Source of the DNA: Clostridiales bacterium
GTDB taxonomy: Bacteria > Bacillota > Clostridia > Christensenellales > Aristaeellaceae
DNA length: 5,484 bases
Assembly (NCBI GenBank): GCA_019409045.1
Contig: DXVG01000138.1
Location: 1-5,484 of the forward strand
Reading direction: 5' to 3'
The translations under genes were made by a program, and so were the position numbers. Of the stretch, positions 1 through 5,484 are shown in pieces. Numbering within the stretch: the stretch's first letter is position 1; every line of letters starts with the position of its first letter. Below the pieces are notes generated by a model, which was not told the origin of the DNA, ran no database searches, and saw only the letters and a list, made by a program, of their open reading frames with translations.

Positions 1-56
1 GCTTCTTTTCTTTCGGAAGTGATTTTTGCGTTTGGGGGCTTTGTCAGCGCTCTGAG

Positions 57-87
57 GCGCCGTCTCCGCGCATTGCGGGGACGGCGC
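57..87. terminator. GC-rich hairpin downstream of the glycosyltransferase, possible terminator
   Basis: Bases 57-69 pair with 75-87 (GCGCCGTC against GACGGCGC, then CCGC against GCGG), leaving a loop of about 5 nt. One pair (65/79) is a G-U wobble on the plus strand and an A-C mismatch on the minus strand. The hairpin lies 16 bp past the stop codon of the leftward gene, where a terminator would be expected. The minus strand has no T-run after the stem. The plus strand continues TCTTCGTTT, which is only partly T-rich. It may be a weak or bidirectional terminator, or it may serve a rightward gene ending left of the window. Nothing else is seen in 1-102. Confidence 0.4.
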
Positions 88-102
88 TCTTCGTTTGGAA
101 AT

Positions 103-1626
103 TCAGGCCTCGGATGTCTGCGCGGACAGGTCGCGGCGCATGTAGAGCCGCTCGTCCGCGTCCTGGCCATAGACGAGCACATAGGGCGGGTCCGGTATCT
201 GCGAATAGAGCTCCTCCAACCGCCTCCAGCCCGTGTAGATATAATCGACCTCGGCCTCGCGGATGATGCGCTGCCAGTCCGCGTGCATCTGCGGCATCTG
301 GAGGTTCAGATAGCAGAAGTAGCGCGTCGAATCGGGCGGGAGAATGTCCGCGGCGGTGTAGATGCCGCTGTCCATGAGGTACAAGTCCAGCAGCGTCGCC
401 TCCGGCGTCTGCTCCATGACGGAGGCGATGCGGTAGGGAAGCACATCCTCGCGCTCGAGCCGCGCTTCGCGCAGGGCGCTTCGGACGGGCGTGCGAAGCA
501 GCACGACGCAGCACGCCGCCAGCAGCGCGCACTGTGCGGCGACGCGCGCGCGGGGCGCTTTCACGCGCCCGAGGAGCTCGTCCAGCGCGATCACGCCCGT
601 CACCGACAGCGTGGCAAGCGGCAACAGGCCGTATACAAACAGGCGGGCGCTGAGGAGGATCACGAGCATCACCGCCGCGACGATCGAGAAAACGTGCCAC
701 GCCTCGCGCCGCCGTCCGCTGCACAGCGCGTATATCCAGCCCAGCAGCGCAAACAGCACATAGCGCAGGTTCCCCCACAGGTAGGAGATCACCTTGCCGC
801 CGATGAAGCGGATCTTCCAGAGCAGGCTCCCCGCGTTGCCGTAGAGGAATATGTTGTTGTAGAAGTAGGCCTCCCAGAGCGCGTCGAACGCTCTGTGGTA
901 GGCAAAGTAGCAGATCACGGGCACGCTGGCGGTCAGCGCGCCCAGCAGCACGAACGCGAGCGCGCGGCCGATGAGCCTGTAGTTGCGCTCGCGCAGCGCC
1001 ACCGCAAGGGGCACGACCATCGCGCCCAGCGCGTAGGAAAGGCAGATGTACTTGCACCAGAACACGAAGCCCGCAAGCACGCCGATGGCGTAGAGCGAGC
1101 CGCGCGATATGTCGTGTGGCTCGCTTTTGAGCATGCGCAGCGTCGCATAGAGCACATAGGCGGCCATCACCAGCACAAACTCCTCGGCGCTGTCCCCGTG
1201 GGAGAAGGAGCGGTTGGCGTACACCAACACGCCCAGCAGCGCGACCCAGGCGGCCAGCCGCCAGCCGCGGCACGGCCGGTAGAGCAGCAGCGTGCGCGCG
1301 AGGAAGTACAGCGTGGCCGTGGCGGCGAGCACCTCGAGTATGTATATCTCCAGGAACGGGTTCACGCTCTGGCCGGGGATCCATTCCACGCATGCGTGCA
1401 GAAAGTACAGAAGCGGCCCCTTCTGCTCGTAGATGTCCCGATAGAGCACGCGGCCGTTGGCGATGGCCCTGCCCACGGTGTAGAAGCAGTTGGCGTCGCA
1501 CCATGTGTTCATCGGGTACAGAAACGAGCATCGGCTCATCAGCGTTATGACCAGAAATGCCGTCAGAAAGCACACGCTCAGGAGCTTCGCCCCGGAGACG
1601 CGGCGCAGCGCAAGACCAGTTTTCAT
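103..1626 (-). CDS. Polytopic membrane protein, GT-C-type glycosyltransferase-like
   Basis: The product is 507 residues with about ten hydrophobic segments spread over residues 14-380 and a soluble C-terminal part (about 381-507). After the first membrane segment comes an outside loop with WCDANCFYTVGRA (Asp44), then GRVLYRDIYEQKGPLLYF (58-75). This resembles GT-C enzymes of the ArnT/PMT/RgtA-like group, in which an Asp in the first outside loop is catalytic and a Y-x-D...PL-x-Y stretch follows. Such enzymes move a sugar from a polyprenyl-phosphate carrier to lipid, polymer or protein on the outer face of the membrane. Donor and acceptor cannot be told here. The ATG at 1626 is chosen because GGGAAG lies 9 nt upstream and a consensus promoter lies just beyond it; more upstream ATGs in frame would fall outside the transcript. 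It is transcribed divergently from the kinase gene. Family-level call is by resemblance only; another polyprenol-dependent membrane enzyme is possible. Confidence 0.75.
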   Translation of the reverse strand: MKTGLALRRVSGAKLLSVCFLTAFLVITLMSRCSFLYPMNTWCDANCFYTVGRAIANGRVLYRDIYEQKGPLLYFLHACVEWIPGQSVNPFLEIYILEVLAATATLYFLARTLLLYRPCRGWRLAAWVALLGVLVYANRSFSHGDSAEEFVLVMAAYVLYATLRMLKSEPHDISRGSLYAIGVLAGFVFWCKYICLSYALGAMVVPLAVALRERNYRLIGRALAFVLLGALTASVPVICYFAYHRAFDALWEAYFYNNIFLYGNAGSLLWKIRFIGGKVISYLWGNLRYVLFALLGWIYALCSGRRREAWHVFSIVAAVMLVILLSARLFVYGLLPLATLSVTGVIALDELLGRVKAPRARVAAQCALLAACCVVLLRTPVRSALREARLEREDVLPYRIASVMEQTPEATLLDLYLMDSGIYTAADILPPDSTRYFCYLNLQMPQMHADWQRIIREAEVDYIYTGWRRLEELYSQIPDPPYVLVYGQDADERLYMRRDLSAQTSEA

Positions 1627-1663
1627 TCCCTCAATCTTCCCTTCCCTCAAACCAGCCGCATTG

Positions 1664-1692
1664 ATTATACTACTTGAGCAATTTTTTGTCAA
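1664..1692 (-). promoter_or_regulatory. Consensus SigA promoter of the leftward glycosyltransferase-like gene
   Basis: Read on the minus strand, TTGACA (1692-1687) and TATAAT (1669-1664) are both exact consensus hexamers with a 17-bp spacer. Transcription should start near 1657, giving a leader of about 30 nt before the ATG at 1626. A perfect match suggests high basal strength. The -35 lies inside the first of three 11-bp direct repeats, so a protein bound there would compete with RNA polymerase. Confidence 0.9.
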
Positions 1693-1718
1693 CATCTTGT
1701 CGAAATCGTGTCGCATAC
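1686..1718. repeat. Three tandem 11-bp near-repeats, candidate OmpR/PhoB-type regulator site
   Basis: Three consecutive 11-mers start at 1686, 1697 and 1708: TTGTCAACATC, TTGTCGAAATC and GTGTCGCATAC. The first two match at 9 of 11 positions, the second and third at 7 of 11, and TGTC is kept in all. Direct repeats at one helical turn (11 bp) are the usual binding layout of OmpR/PhoB-family response regulators. The first unit covers the -35 of the leftward promoter. The third ends where the -35 of the rightward kinase promoter should be. Function is inferred. Confidence 0.5.
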
Positions 1719-1728
1719 GGCGTATGCG
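1712..1728. promoter_or_regulatory. 7-3-7 palindrome between divergent promoters, candidate operator
   Basis: CGCATAC (1712-1718), spacer GGC, then GTATGCG (1722-1728) form a perfect inverted repeat centred at 1720. It lies upstream of the predicted starts of both divergent transcripts, so it acts, if at all, as DNA and not as an RNA hairpin. It covers the place of the -35 of the kinase promoter and lies about 63 bp upstream of the leftward start. It overlaps the third 11-bp repeat. Could be chance. Confidence 0.4.
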
Positions 1729-1734
1729 CAACTG

Positions 1735-1743
1735 TGGTATAAT
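1735..1743 (+). promoter_or_regulatory. Extended -10 promoter of the histidine kinase gene
   Basis: TGGTATAAT gives an extended -10 (TGN) plus an exact TATAAT at 1738-1743. At the right spacing upstream (about 1715-1720, ATACGG) there is no recognisable -35; instead the palindrome and the last 11-bp repeat lie there. This suggests a promoter that relies on the TG extension or on an activator. The start should be near 1750, leaving a leader of about 15 nt before the ATG at 1765. Confidence 0.75.
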
Positions 1744-1753
1744 CATGGCGGGC

Positions 1754-1761
1754 AGGTGAGG
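1754..1761 (+). promoter_or_regulatory. Ribosome binding site fixing the kinase start at 1765
   Basis: AGGTGAGG lies just upstream of ATG 1765. It supports this start over the in-frame ATG at 1708, which lies upstream of the predicted promoter and would add 19 residues unlike the family. Confidence 0.7.
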
Positions 1762-1764
1762 TGG

Positions 1765-2733
1765 ATGCGTTTATTTGGGCAGTACATCCGCGCGCACCGC
1801 AAGACGGCGCTGGCGCTGGCGGTGTTTACGCTGATCTTCTGGGTGGTTTTGCACCTCTATAGAGTCCCGGCGGAGGCGGCGCTGTACGCGGGCGGGCTGT
1901 GCTTTTTGCTGCTGCTCGCGCTCGCCGTGGCGGACCTTGTGCGCTTTCGGGCGCGCCACGCGGCGCTGACGGCGCTGGTCGGGCGCGTGGCGCTGGGGCT
2001 GGACGGCCTCCCCTCCCCCGCCAACCTGATCGAGGAGGATTACCAGCGGGCGCTGCGCGCGCTGTGGGCGGATCGCGTGCGCGCAGTATCGCGCGCGGAC
2101 GCGGCGATGAGCGACATGCGGGACTATTACTCGCTCTGGGCGCATCAGATCAAGACGCCCATCGCGGCGCTGAACCTGCTGCTGGGCAGCGAGGGCGAGG
2201 CCGCGCGCGAGCTGTTTCGCGTAGAGCAGTATGTGGACATGCTGCTCTCCTATGTGCGTCTGGAGAGCGACACAAACGATCTGGTGCTGCGCCAGTGCGA
2301 TCTGGACGCCATACTGCGCGGCGCGGCGCGCAAGTACGCGCGCTTTTTCGTGCGCCAGGGCGTGCGGCTGGAGCTCGTGCCCACGAACCGGAGCGTACTC
2401 ACGGACGAGAAGTGGTTTGCCTTCGCGGTGGAGCAGTTTCTCTCCAACGCCGTGAAGTACACGCCCTCGGGCTGCATCCGCCTGTATGTGGAAAACGACT
2501 TTCTGGTGGTGGCCGACACGGGCATCGGCATCGCGCCGGAGGACCTTCCGCGCGTGTTCGAGCGCGGCTACACCGGCTACAACGGCCGCACGCAGCGCAA
2601 GTCCACCGGCATCGGTCTGTACCTGACGCGCCGCGTGCTGGACATGCTCGGCCACAGCATACACATAGACTCCGCGCCCAACGCGGGCACGCGCGTGTCC
2701 ATCTCCCTCAAGCGCCCGGACCTGAGCCAGTGA
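1765..2733 (+). CDS. Bce-type intramembrane-sensing sensor histidine kinase
   Basis: The product is 322 residues, close to the usual BceS size. Two membrane helices (about 16-32 and 38-59) are joined by only about five residues (RVPAE), so there is no extracellular sensor domain. The phosphoacceptor region reads LWAHQIKTPIAALNLLL with His127; Gln after the His is typical of this kinase group, where classic HisKA kinases have Glu or Asp. The ATPase domain shows the N box (FLSNAVKYTPSG, Asn228), G1 (DTGIG, Asp251), FERGYTGYNGR, and G2 (STGIGLYL, about 280-287). In this family the kinase reads the state of a partner BceAB-type transporter and phosphorylates an OmpR-family regulator that induces the transporter genes. 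The likely partner is encoded immediately downstream. Oddity: the response regulator gene normally placed just before the kinase is absent, and the gene has its own promoter and terminator, making it a probable single-gene unit. All catalytic motifs look intact. Confidence 0.93.
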   Translation: MRLFGQYIRAHRKTALALAVFTLIFWVVLHLYRVPAEAALYAGGLCFLLLLALAVADLVRFRARHAALTALVGRVALGLDGLPSPANLIEEDYQRALRALWADRVRAVSRADAAMSDMRDYYSLWAHQIKTPIAALNLLLGSEGEAARELFRVEQYVDMLLSYVRLESDTNDLVLRQCDLDAILRGAARKYARFFVRQGVRLELVPTNRSVLTDEKWFAFAVEQFLSNAVKYTPSGCIRLYVENDFLVVADTGIGIAPEDLPRVFERGYTGYNGRTQRKSTGIGLYLTRRVLDMLGHSIHIDSAPNAGTRVSISLKRPDLSQ

Positions 2734-2747
2734 GATCTGCCGGCCTT

Positions 2748-2774
2748 GCCGACCCCGCGCAGGTCGGCTTTTTT
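2748..2774 (+). terminator. Intrinsic terminator after the kinase gene
   Basis: GCCGACC (2748-2754) pairs perfectly with GGTCGGC (2762-2768) around a 7-nt loop, and six Ts (2769-2774) follow at once. It begins 14 bp after the kinase stop codon. It separates the kinase transcript from the transporter operon. Confidence 0.93.
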
Positions 2775-2781
2775 GCGCAAC

Positions 2782-2797
2782 CTTACAAAACTGTAAG
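2782..2797 (+). promoter_or_regulatory. BceR-type response regulator box upstream of the transporter operon
   Basis: CTTACA-AAAC-TGTAAG is a perfect 6-4-6 inverted repeat. Its core TTACA-N4-TGTAA (2783-2796) matches the TNACA-N4-TGTAA operator described for BceR-like regulators in Bacillus. Its centre is about 72 bp upstream of the predicted transcription start. A further half-site, TGTAAG at 2812-2817, lies exactly 20 bp (two helical turns) downstream on the same strand and next to the -35 region; its left half is not recognisable. The arrangement fits activation by a phosphorylated OmpR-family dimer at a high-affinity site with a second weaker site near RNA polymerase. Confidence 0.8.
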
Positions 2798-2826
2798 TTT
2801 CCGGGCCGAAATGTAAGCCAAAGCTA

Positions 2827-2855
2827 TGGAAGGGGCGTTTTTGGCCTGCTATACT
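2827..2855 (+). promoter_or_regulatory. Promoter of the ABC transporter operon
   Basis: TATACT (2850-2855) is preceded by TGC, an extended -10. The -35 at 17-bp spacing (2827-2832, TGGAAG) matches TTGACA at only three positions, as expected for an activator-dependent promoter. The regulator box and half-site lie directly upstream. Predicted start is near 2862, giving a leader of about 25 nt. Confidence 0.75.
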
Positions 2856-2869
2856 GGTGGCATCTTCTC

Positions 2870-2877
2870 AAGGAGGT
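2870..2877 (+). promoter_or_regulatory. Strong ribosome binding site fixing the ATPase start at 2887
   Basis: AAGGAGGT is a full Shine-Dalgarno match with a 9-nt gap to ATG 2887. It rules out the in-frame GTG at 2857, which lies at or before the predicted transcription start and would have this site inside the coding region. Confidence 0.9.
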
Positions 2878-2886
2878 TTCTGCAAG

Positions 2887-3684
2887 ATGACGATCCTCAG
2901 GGCGAACAATCTCAAAAAGGTATATGCCACGCGCTTTGGCGGCCACCATGTACAGGCGCTTTCCAACGTTTCCTTTTCCGTGGAGGAGGGCGAGTACGTC
3001 GCCATCATGGGCGAGAGCGGCTCGGGAAAGACGACGCTGCTGAACATACTGGCGGCGCTGGACAGGCCCACCAGCGGCGAGGTGTGGCTGGGCGACCGGC
3101 TGCTGAGCGACATTCCCGAGCGCGAGCTGGCCGCCTTCCGCCGCGACAACCTGGGCTTTGTGTTTCAGGAGTTTAACCTGCTGGACACGTTCTGCGTGCG
3201 CGACAACATCTACCTGCCGCTGGTGCTCAAGCGCATGGCGCCCTCGGACATGGCGCTGCTGCTCAAGCCCCTGGCGCGCAAGCTGGGCATCGACCGGCTG
3301 CTGGCCAAGTACCCCTACGAGATCTCCGGCGGCGAGAAGCAGCGCACGGCCGTGGCGCGGGCGCTGATCACCTCGCCCAAGCTGCTGCTGGCCGACGAGC
3401 CCACCGGCGCGCTCGACTCCCGGTCGACGGATTCTCTGCTCAACCTCTTTGGCGAGATCAACCGGGGCGGGCAGACCATCCTCATGGTCACCCACTCGGT
3501 CAAGGCCGCCAGCCACGCGGGCAGGGTGCTGTTTCTGCGCGACGGCGTGGTGTTCCACCAGCTCTACCGCGGCGGCGCGGCGGAACACGAGTTCTACCAG
3601 CGCATACTCGACGCCATGAACGCCCTTTCCAGCCCCGAACCGCAGGGCGAATTTGCCGGCATGGAGGTTTCCTACCATGCGTAA
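2887..3684 (+). CDS. Bce-type ABC transporter ATP-binding protein
   Basis: The product is 265 residues, a single cytoplasmic nucleotide-binding domain of the MacB/LolD/BceA class with a short C-terminal tail (about 225-265). Motifs in order: Walker A GESGSGKTT (42-50), Q-loop Gln94 in FVFQEFNLLDTF, signature ISGGEKQR (146-153), Walker B LLLADEP (Asp170, Glu171), D-loop GALD (174-177) and switch His203. The stretch FNLLDTFCVRDNIYLPLVL is characteristic of BceA-like ATPases. It should dimerise and power the permease encoded next, giving a mechanotransmission-type transporter that frees lipid-bound cell-wall precursors from peptide antibiotics and signals drug load to the kinase. It is the first gene of the operon behind the BceR-type box. 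Its stop overlaps the permease start by 8 bp, implying coupled translation and matched amounts. The exact peptide substrate (bacitracin, nisin-like or other) cannot be read from the ATPase, so no gene symbol is given. Confidence 0.95.
   Translation: MTILRANNLKKVYATRFGGHHVQALSNVSFSVEEGEYVAIMGESGSGKTTLLNILAALDRPTSGEVWLGDRLLSDIPERELAAFRRDNLGFVFQEFNLLDTFCVRDNIYLPLVLKRMAPSDMALLLKPLARKLGIDRLLAKYPYEISGGEKQRTAVARALITSPKLLLADEPTGALDSRSTDSLLNLFGEINRGGQTILMVTHSVKAASHAGRVLFLRDGVVFHQLYRGGAAEHEFYQRILDAMNALSSPEPQGEFAGMEVSYHA
3663..3668 (+). promoter_or_regulatory. Ribosome binding site of the permease inside the ATPase gene
   Basis: GGAGGT lies within the last codons of the ATPase, 8 nt before ATG 3677. 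It decides the permease start and supports translational coupling through the 3677-3684 overlap. Confidence 0.8.
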
Positions 3685-5484
3685 ACTCTTCTACGCGCGG
3701 CTGGCGCTTGACAACATCCGCAAAAACGCGCGGACGTATATCCCCTACATCCTCTCCTGCGTACTCACCGTGGCCATGACCTACATCCTCTACATGCTCC
3801 CGGAGGATCCCGGCCTCACGGGTACGCGCGGCGAGATCACCATCCGCTCGACGCTGGTGTTGGGCAGCTTCGTGGTGACCATCTTCGCGGTCATCTTCCT
3901 CTTTTACACCTCGAGCTTCCTCACCAAGCGGCGGCGCAAGGAGTTCGGCCTGCTCAACGTGCTGGGCATGGAGAAAAAGCATCTGGCGAAGATGATGTTC
4001 TTTGAAACGCTGTTCGTGGGGCTGTTCAGCGCGGTCGTTGGTCTGGCGCTGGGCGTGGCGCTCTCCAAATTGGTGCTTCTGTTTTTGCTGAAGCTGCTGG
4101 ACTTTGACGTGGCCTTTGGGCTGACGTTCTCCCTGAAGGCGGCGCTGATCACGCTTTTCATCTTCGCGGCGATCTTCCTGCTCATCCTGCTCAACAACAT
4201 TCGTCTGGTACACTTTGCCAGCCCCGTGGAACTTCTGCGCGGCGACAAGGTGGGCGAGCGTGAACCAAAGGCCAAGTGGCTGCTGGTACTCATCGGCGTC
4301 GTGACGCTGGGTTCGGGTTACTTGATGGCCGTGACCATCCAGAACCCTTTGGAAGCGCTGATGTTCTTCTTCGTGGCGGTCGTGCTGGTCATCATCGGCA
4401 CCTATTGCCTGTTCACCGCCGGCAGCATCGCCGTTTTGAAATTGCTGAAGCGGAACCGACATTACTATTACCAGCCGGAACACTTCATCTCCGTTTCCGG
4501 CATGATGTACCGCATGAAGCAGAACGCGGTCGGCCTGGGCAACATCTGCATCCTCTCGACGATGGTGCTGGTGATGCTCTCCGCCACCTCGACGATGTTC
4601 ATCGGCACGGAGAGCAGCCTCATGGGGCGCTACCCGCGCGAGATCGCCGTGCAGGACTGGGACCTCGAACGCCGGGACGACGTAAACGCTGTCATCGACG
4701 ACTGGCTGTCGGACAACGGCTGGACGGCGGAAAACCGCATCGACTATGTGAAAGAGGAATTTTCCGGCCTGCTGCGCGATGGAGGGATGATCTTCGACTA
4801 TACCGAGGACTTTGATTCCGGCGAGCTGGTGACGCTCAGCTGCGTGTCTCTGGAGGACTTCAACCGCCTCACGGGGCGCAACGACGTACTGGAACCCGGC
4901 CAGATCTACCTGTTCCCCTACGATGGCGACAGTATCGAACTGCTGGGTCTGGAGTTTGAGACGCTCGACCCCGGCGACGTGGACCTGATGGCCACCTTCA
5001 CCGGCAGCTACTATGGCCTCTACGGAGACATCATCACCCTCGTGACGCCCGACATGGCCACGCTGGAGGAACTGGACAGGCGGCAGCAGGAGATCTACGG
5101 CAGCTCGGCGTCGGCGCTCATCCATCAGGTCGCCTTCGACATCGCCGAGCCGGTGGACTTTGAGAATATCTTCCGTCAGGACGATCTGCTCTCTCGCCTT
5201 TCCGAGGGTGCGGGGGTCGAGGGCGTGCGCGTCTATGTGCGCGAGCAGGAGCGCGACTACATTTACAGCATGAACGGCGGGCTGTTCTTCCTCGGCGTGT
5301 TCCTCGGGCTTTTGTTCATCATGGCCACAGTGCTGATCATGTACTACAAGCAGCTCTCCGAGGGCTACGACGACAAGCGCAACTTCGCCATCATGCGCAA
5401 GGTGGGGCTTGAAAAGGCGGAAATCCGCCGCTCGGTGCGCTCGCAGGTGCTCATCATGTTCTATCTGCCGCTGATCACCGCCTG
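3677..5484 (+). CDS. Bce-type ABC transporter permease (FtsX family), 3' end outside window
   Basis: The frame is open from ATG 3677 to the window end: 602 complete codons without a stop. Bce-type permeases have ten membrane helices and roughly 620-670 residues, so about the last 20-60 are missing. Visible in order: N-terminal MRKLFYARLALDNIRKNA and helix 1 (about 21-41), helix 2 (58-80), a cytoplasmic loop with RRRKEFGLLNVLGMEKKHL, helix 3 (111-133), helix 4 (155-175), helix 5 (201-219), helix 6 (226-250) and helix 7 (287-309). A large outside domain of about 220 residues (311-531) follows, then helix 8 (532-556) and YYKQLSEGYDDKRNFAIMRKVGL, the conserved FtsX cytoplasmic segment. The start of helix 9 (about 590) is cut by the window edge. 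The big domain between helices 7 and 8 is the family hallmark and holds the peptide-recognition determinants. The protein pairs with the ATPase encoded upstream and very likely contacts the two-helix kinase. No frameshift is seen. Confidence 0.95.
   Translation, partial: MRKLFYARLALDNIRKNARTYIPYILSCVLTVAMTYILYMLPEDPGLTGTRGEITIRSTLVLGSFVVTIFAVIFLFYTSSFLTKRRRKEFGLLNVLGMEKKHLAKMMFFETLFVGLFSAVVGLALGVALSKLVLLFLLKLLDFDVAFGLTFSLKAALITLFIFAAIFLLILLNNIRLVHFASPVELLRGDKVGEREPKAKWLLVLIGVVTLGSGYLMAVTIQNPLEALMFFFVAVVLVIIGTYCLFTAGSIAVLKLLKRNRHYYYQPEHFISVSGMMYRMKQNAVGLGNICILSTMVLVMLSATSTMFIGTESSLMGRYPREIAVQDWDLERRDDVNAVIDDWLSDNGWTAENRIDYVKEEFSGLLRDGGMIFDYTEDFDSGELVTLSCVSLEDFNRLTGRNDVLEPGQIYLFPYDGDSIELLGLEFETLDPGDVDLMATFTGSYYGLYGDIITLVTPDMATLEELDRRQQEIYGSSASALIHQVAFDIAEPVDFENIFRQDDLLSRLSEGAGVEGVRVYVREQERDYIYSMNGGLFFLGVFLGLLFIMATVLIMYYKQLSEGYDDKRNFAIMRKVGLEKAEIRRSVRSQVLIMFYLPLITA

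Noticed and set aside
1..19. Pyrimidine-rich start of the window (GCTTCTTTTCTTTC), possibly the tail of a terminator or the end of an upstream gene
   Set aside because: The partner arm would be outside the window. The internal CTT/AAG pairing is only a few bases, and a TGA at 20-22 cannot be tied to any gene from what is visible.
19..1677. Long rightward open frame of about 550 codons opposite the membrane enzyme gene
   Set aside because: Its product is rich in Arg, His, Gln and Ala with no membrane segments or motifs, as expected from the complement of a GC-rich gene. It starts at a GTG with no ribosome binding site. The leftward frame has clear membrane helices, family-like motifs and a consensus promoter.
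1745..1759. ATG with four codons (MAGR) just before the kinase gene, as a possible leader peptide
   Set aside because: The ATG lies upstream of the predicted transcription start (about 1750) and has no ribosome binding site.
1771..2664. Leftward open frame of about 300 codons opposite the kinase gene
   Set aside because: Low-complexity Arg/Gln/His/Val-rich product without motifs; the plus strand encodes all kinase boxes.
2803..2816. Possible second complete TNACA-N4-TGTAA box
   Set aside because: The right half TGTAA (2812-2816) is present, but the left half position reads GGGCC, so only a half-site can be claimed.
3500..5125. Leftward open frame of about 540 codons opposite the ATPase end and permease
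   Set aside because: Product dominated by His, Gln, Glu and Arg, typical of the reverse complement of a membrane-protein gene. The plus-strand permease frame is uninterrupted and conserved in its motifs.
1..5484. Mobile elements, CRISPR arrays, tRNA or rRNA genes, riboswitches
   Set aside because: I saw no transposase or integrase motifs, regularly spaced repeats with unique spacers, tRNA cloverleaf or long structured leader; the predicted leaders of the transcription units are only about 15-30 nt.

Overview
The window looks like chromosomal DNA of a GC-rich member of the Firmicutes (probably Clostridia). The reasons are strong AGGAGG-type ribosome binding sites, SigA-type promoters, a U-tailed intrinsic terminator, and a complete set of Bce-type (peptide antibiotic sensing and detoxification) kinase and ABC transporter parts, which are typical of Firmicutes. 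The organism assignment is inference; no rRNA or other marker gene is present.

Layout. Positions 1-102 hold no supportable gene, only a GC-rich hairpin (57-87). A leftward gene (103-1626) encodes a multi-pass membrane protein with a GT-C glycosyltransferase look. A 138-bp divergent control region (1627-1764) follows. It carries a consensus SigA promoter for the leftward gene, an extended -10 promoter for the rightward gene, three near-repeats spaced exactly 11 bp apart, and a 7-3-7 palindrome. The rightward gene (1765-2733) is a small Bce-type intramembrane-sensing histidine kinase. It ends in a textbook intrinsic terminator (2748-2774). The gap before the next gene then supplies a separate promoter, preceded by an inverted repeat TTACA-AAAC-TGTAA, which matches the operator described for BceR-like response regulators (TNACA-N4-TGTAA). 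That promoter drives an ABC ATPase (2887-3684) and, overlapping it by 8 bp, a large FtsX-type permease (3677 to the window end, 3' end missing).

How it works together (family knowledge plus inference). In Bce modules the ATPase-permease pair senses and removes cell-wall-active peptides from their lipid targets. The permease passes its activity state to the kinase, which has almost no extracellular part. The kinase phosphorylates an OmpR-family regulator that switches on the transporter promoter. Kinase, transporter and operator are all present here, but the response regulator normally encoded next to the kinase is not. It must lie elsewhere, or possibly just outside the window. The divergent glycosyltransferase shares a control region with the kinase and may be a co-regulated envelope-modifying enzyme, but this is not proven by the sequence.

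The most interesting items are the separated (response-regulator-less) architecture, the near-perfect BceR-type box, and the 11-bp repeat array plus palindrome in the divergent promoter. I see no mobile element, CRISPR array, tRNA or rRNA, and no clearly new system.
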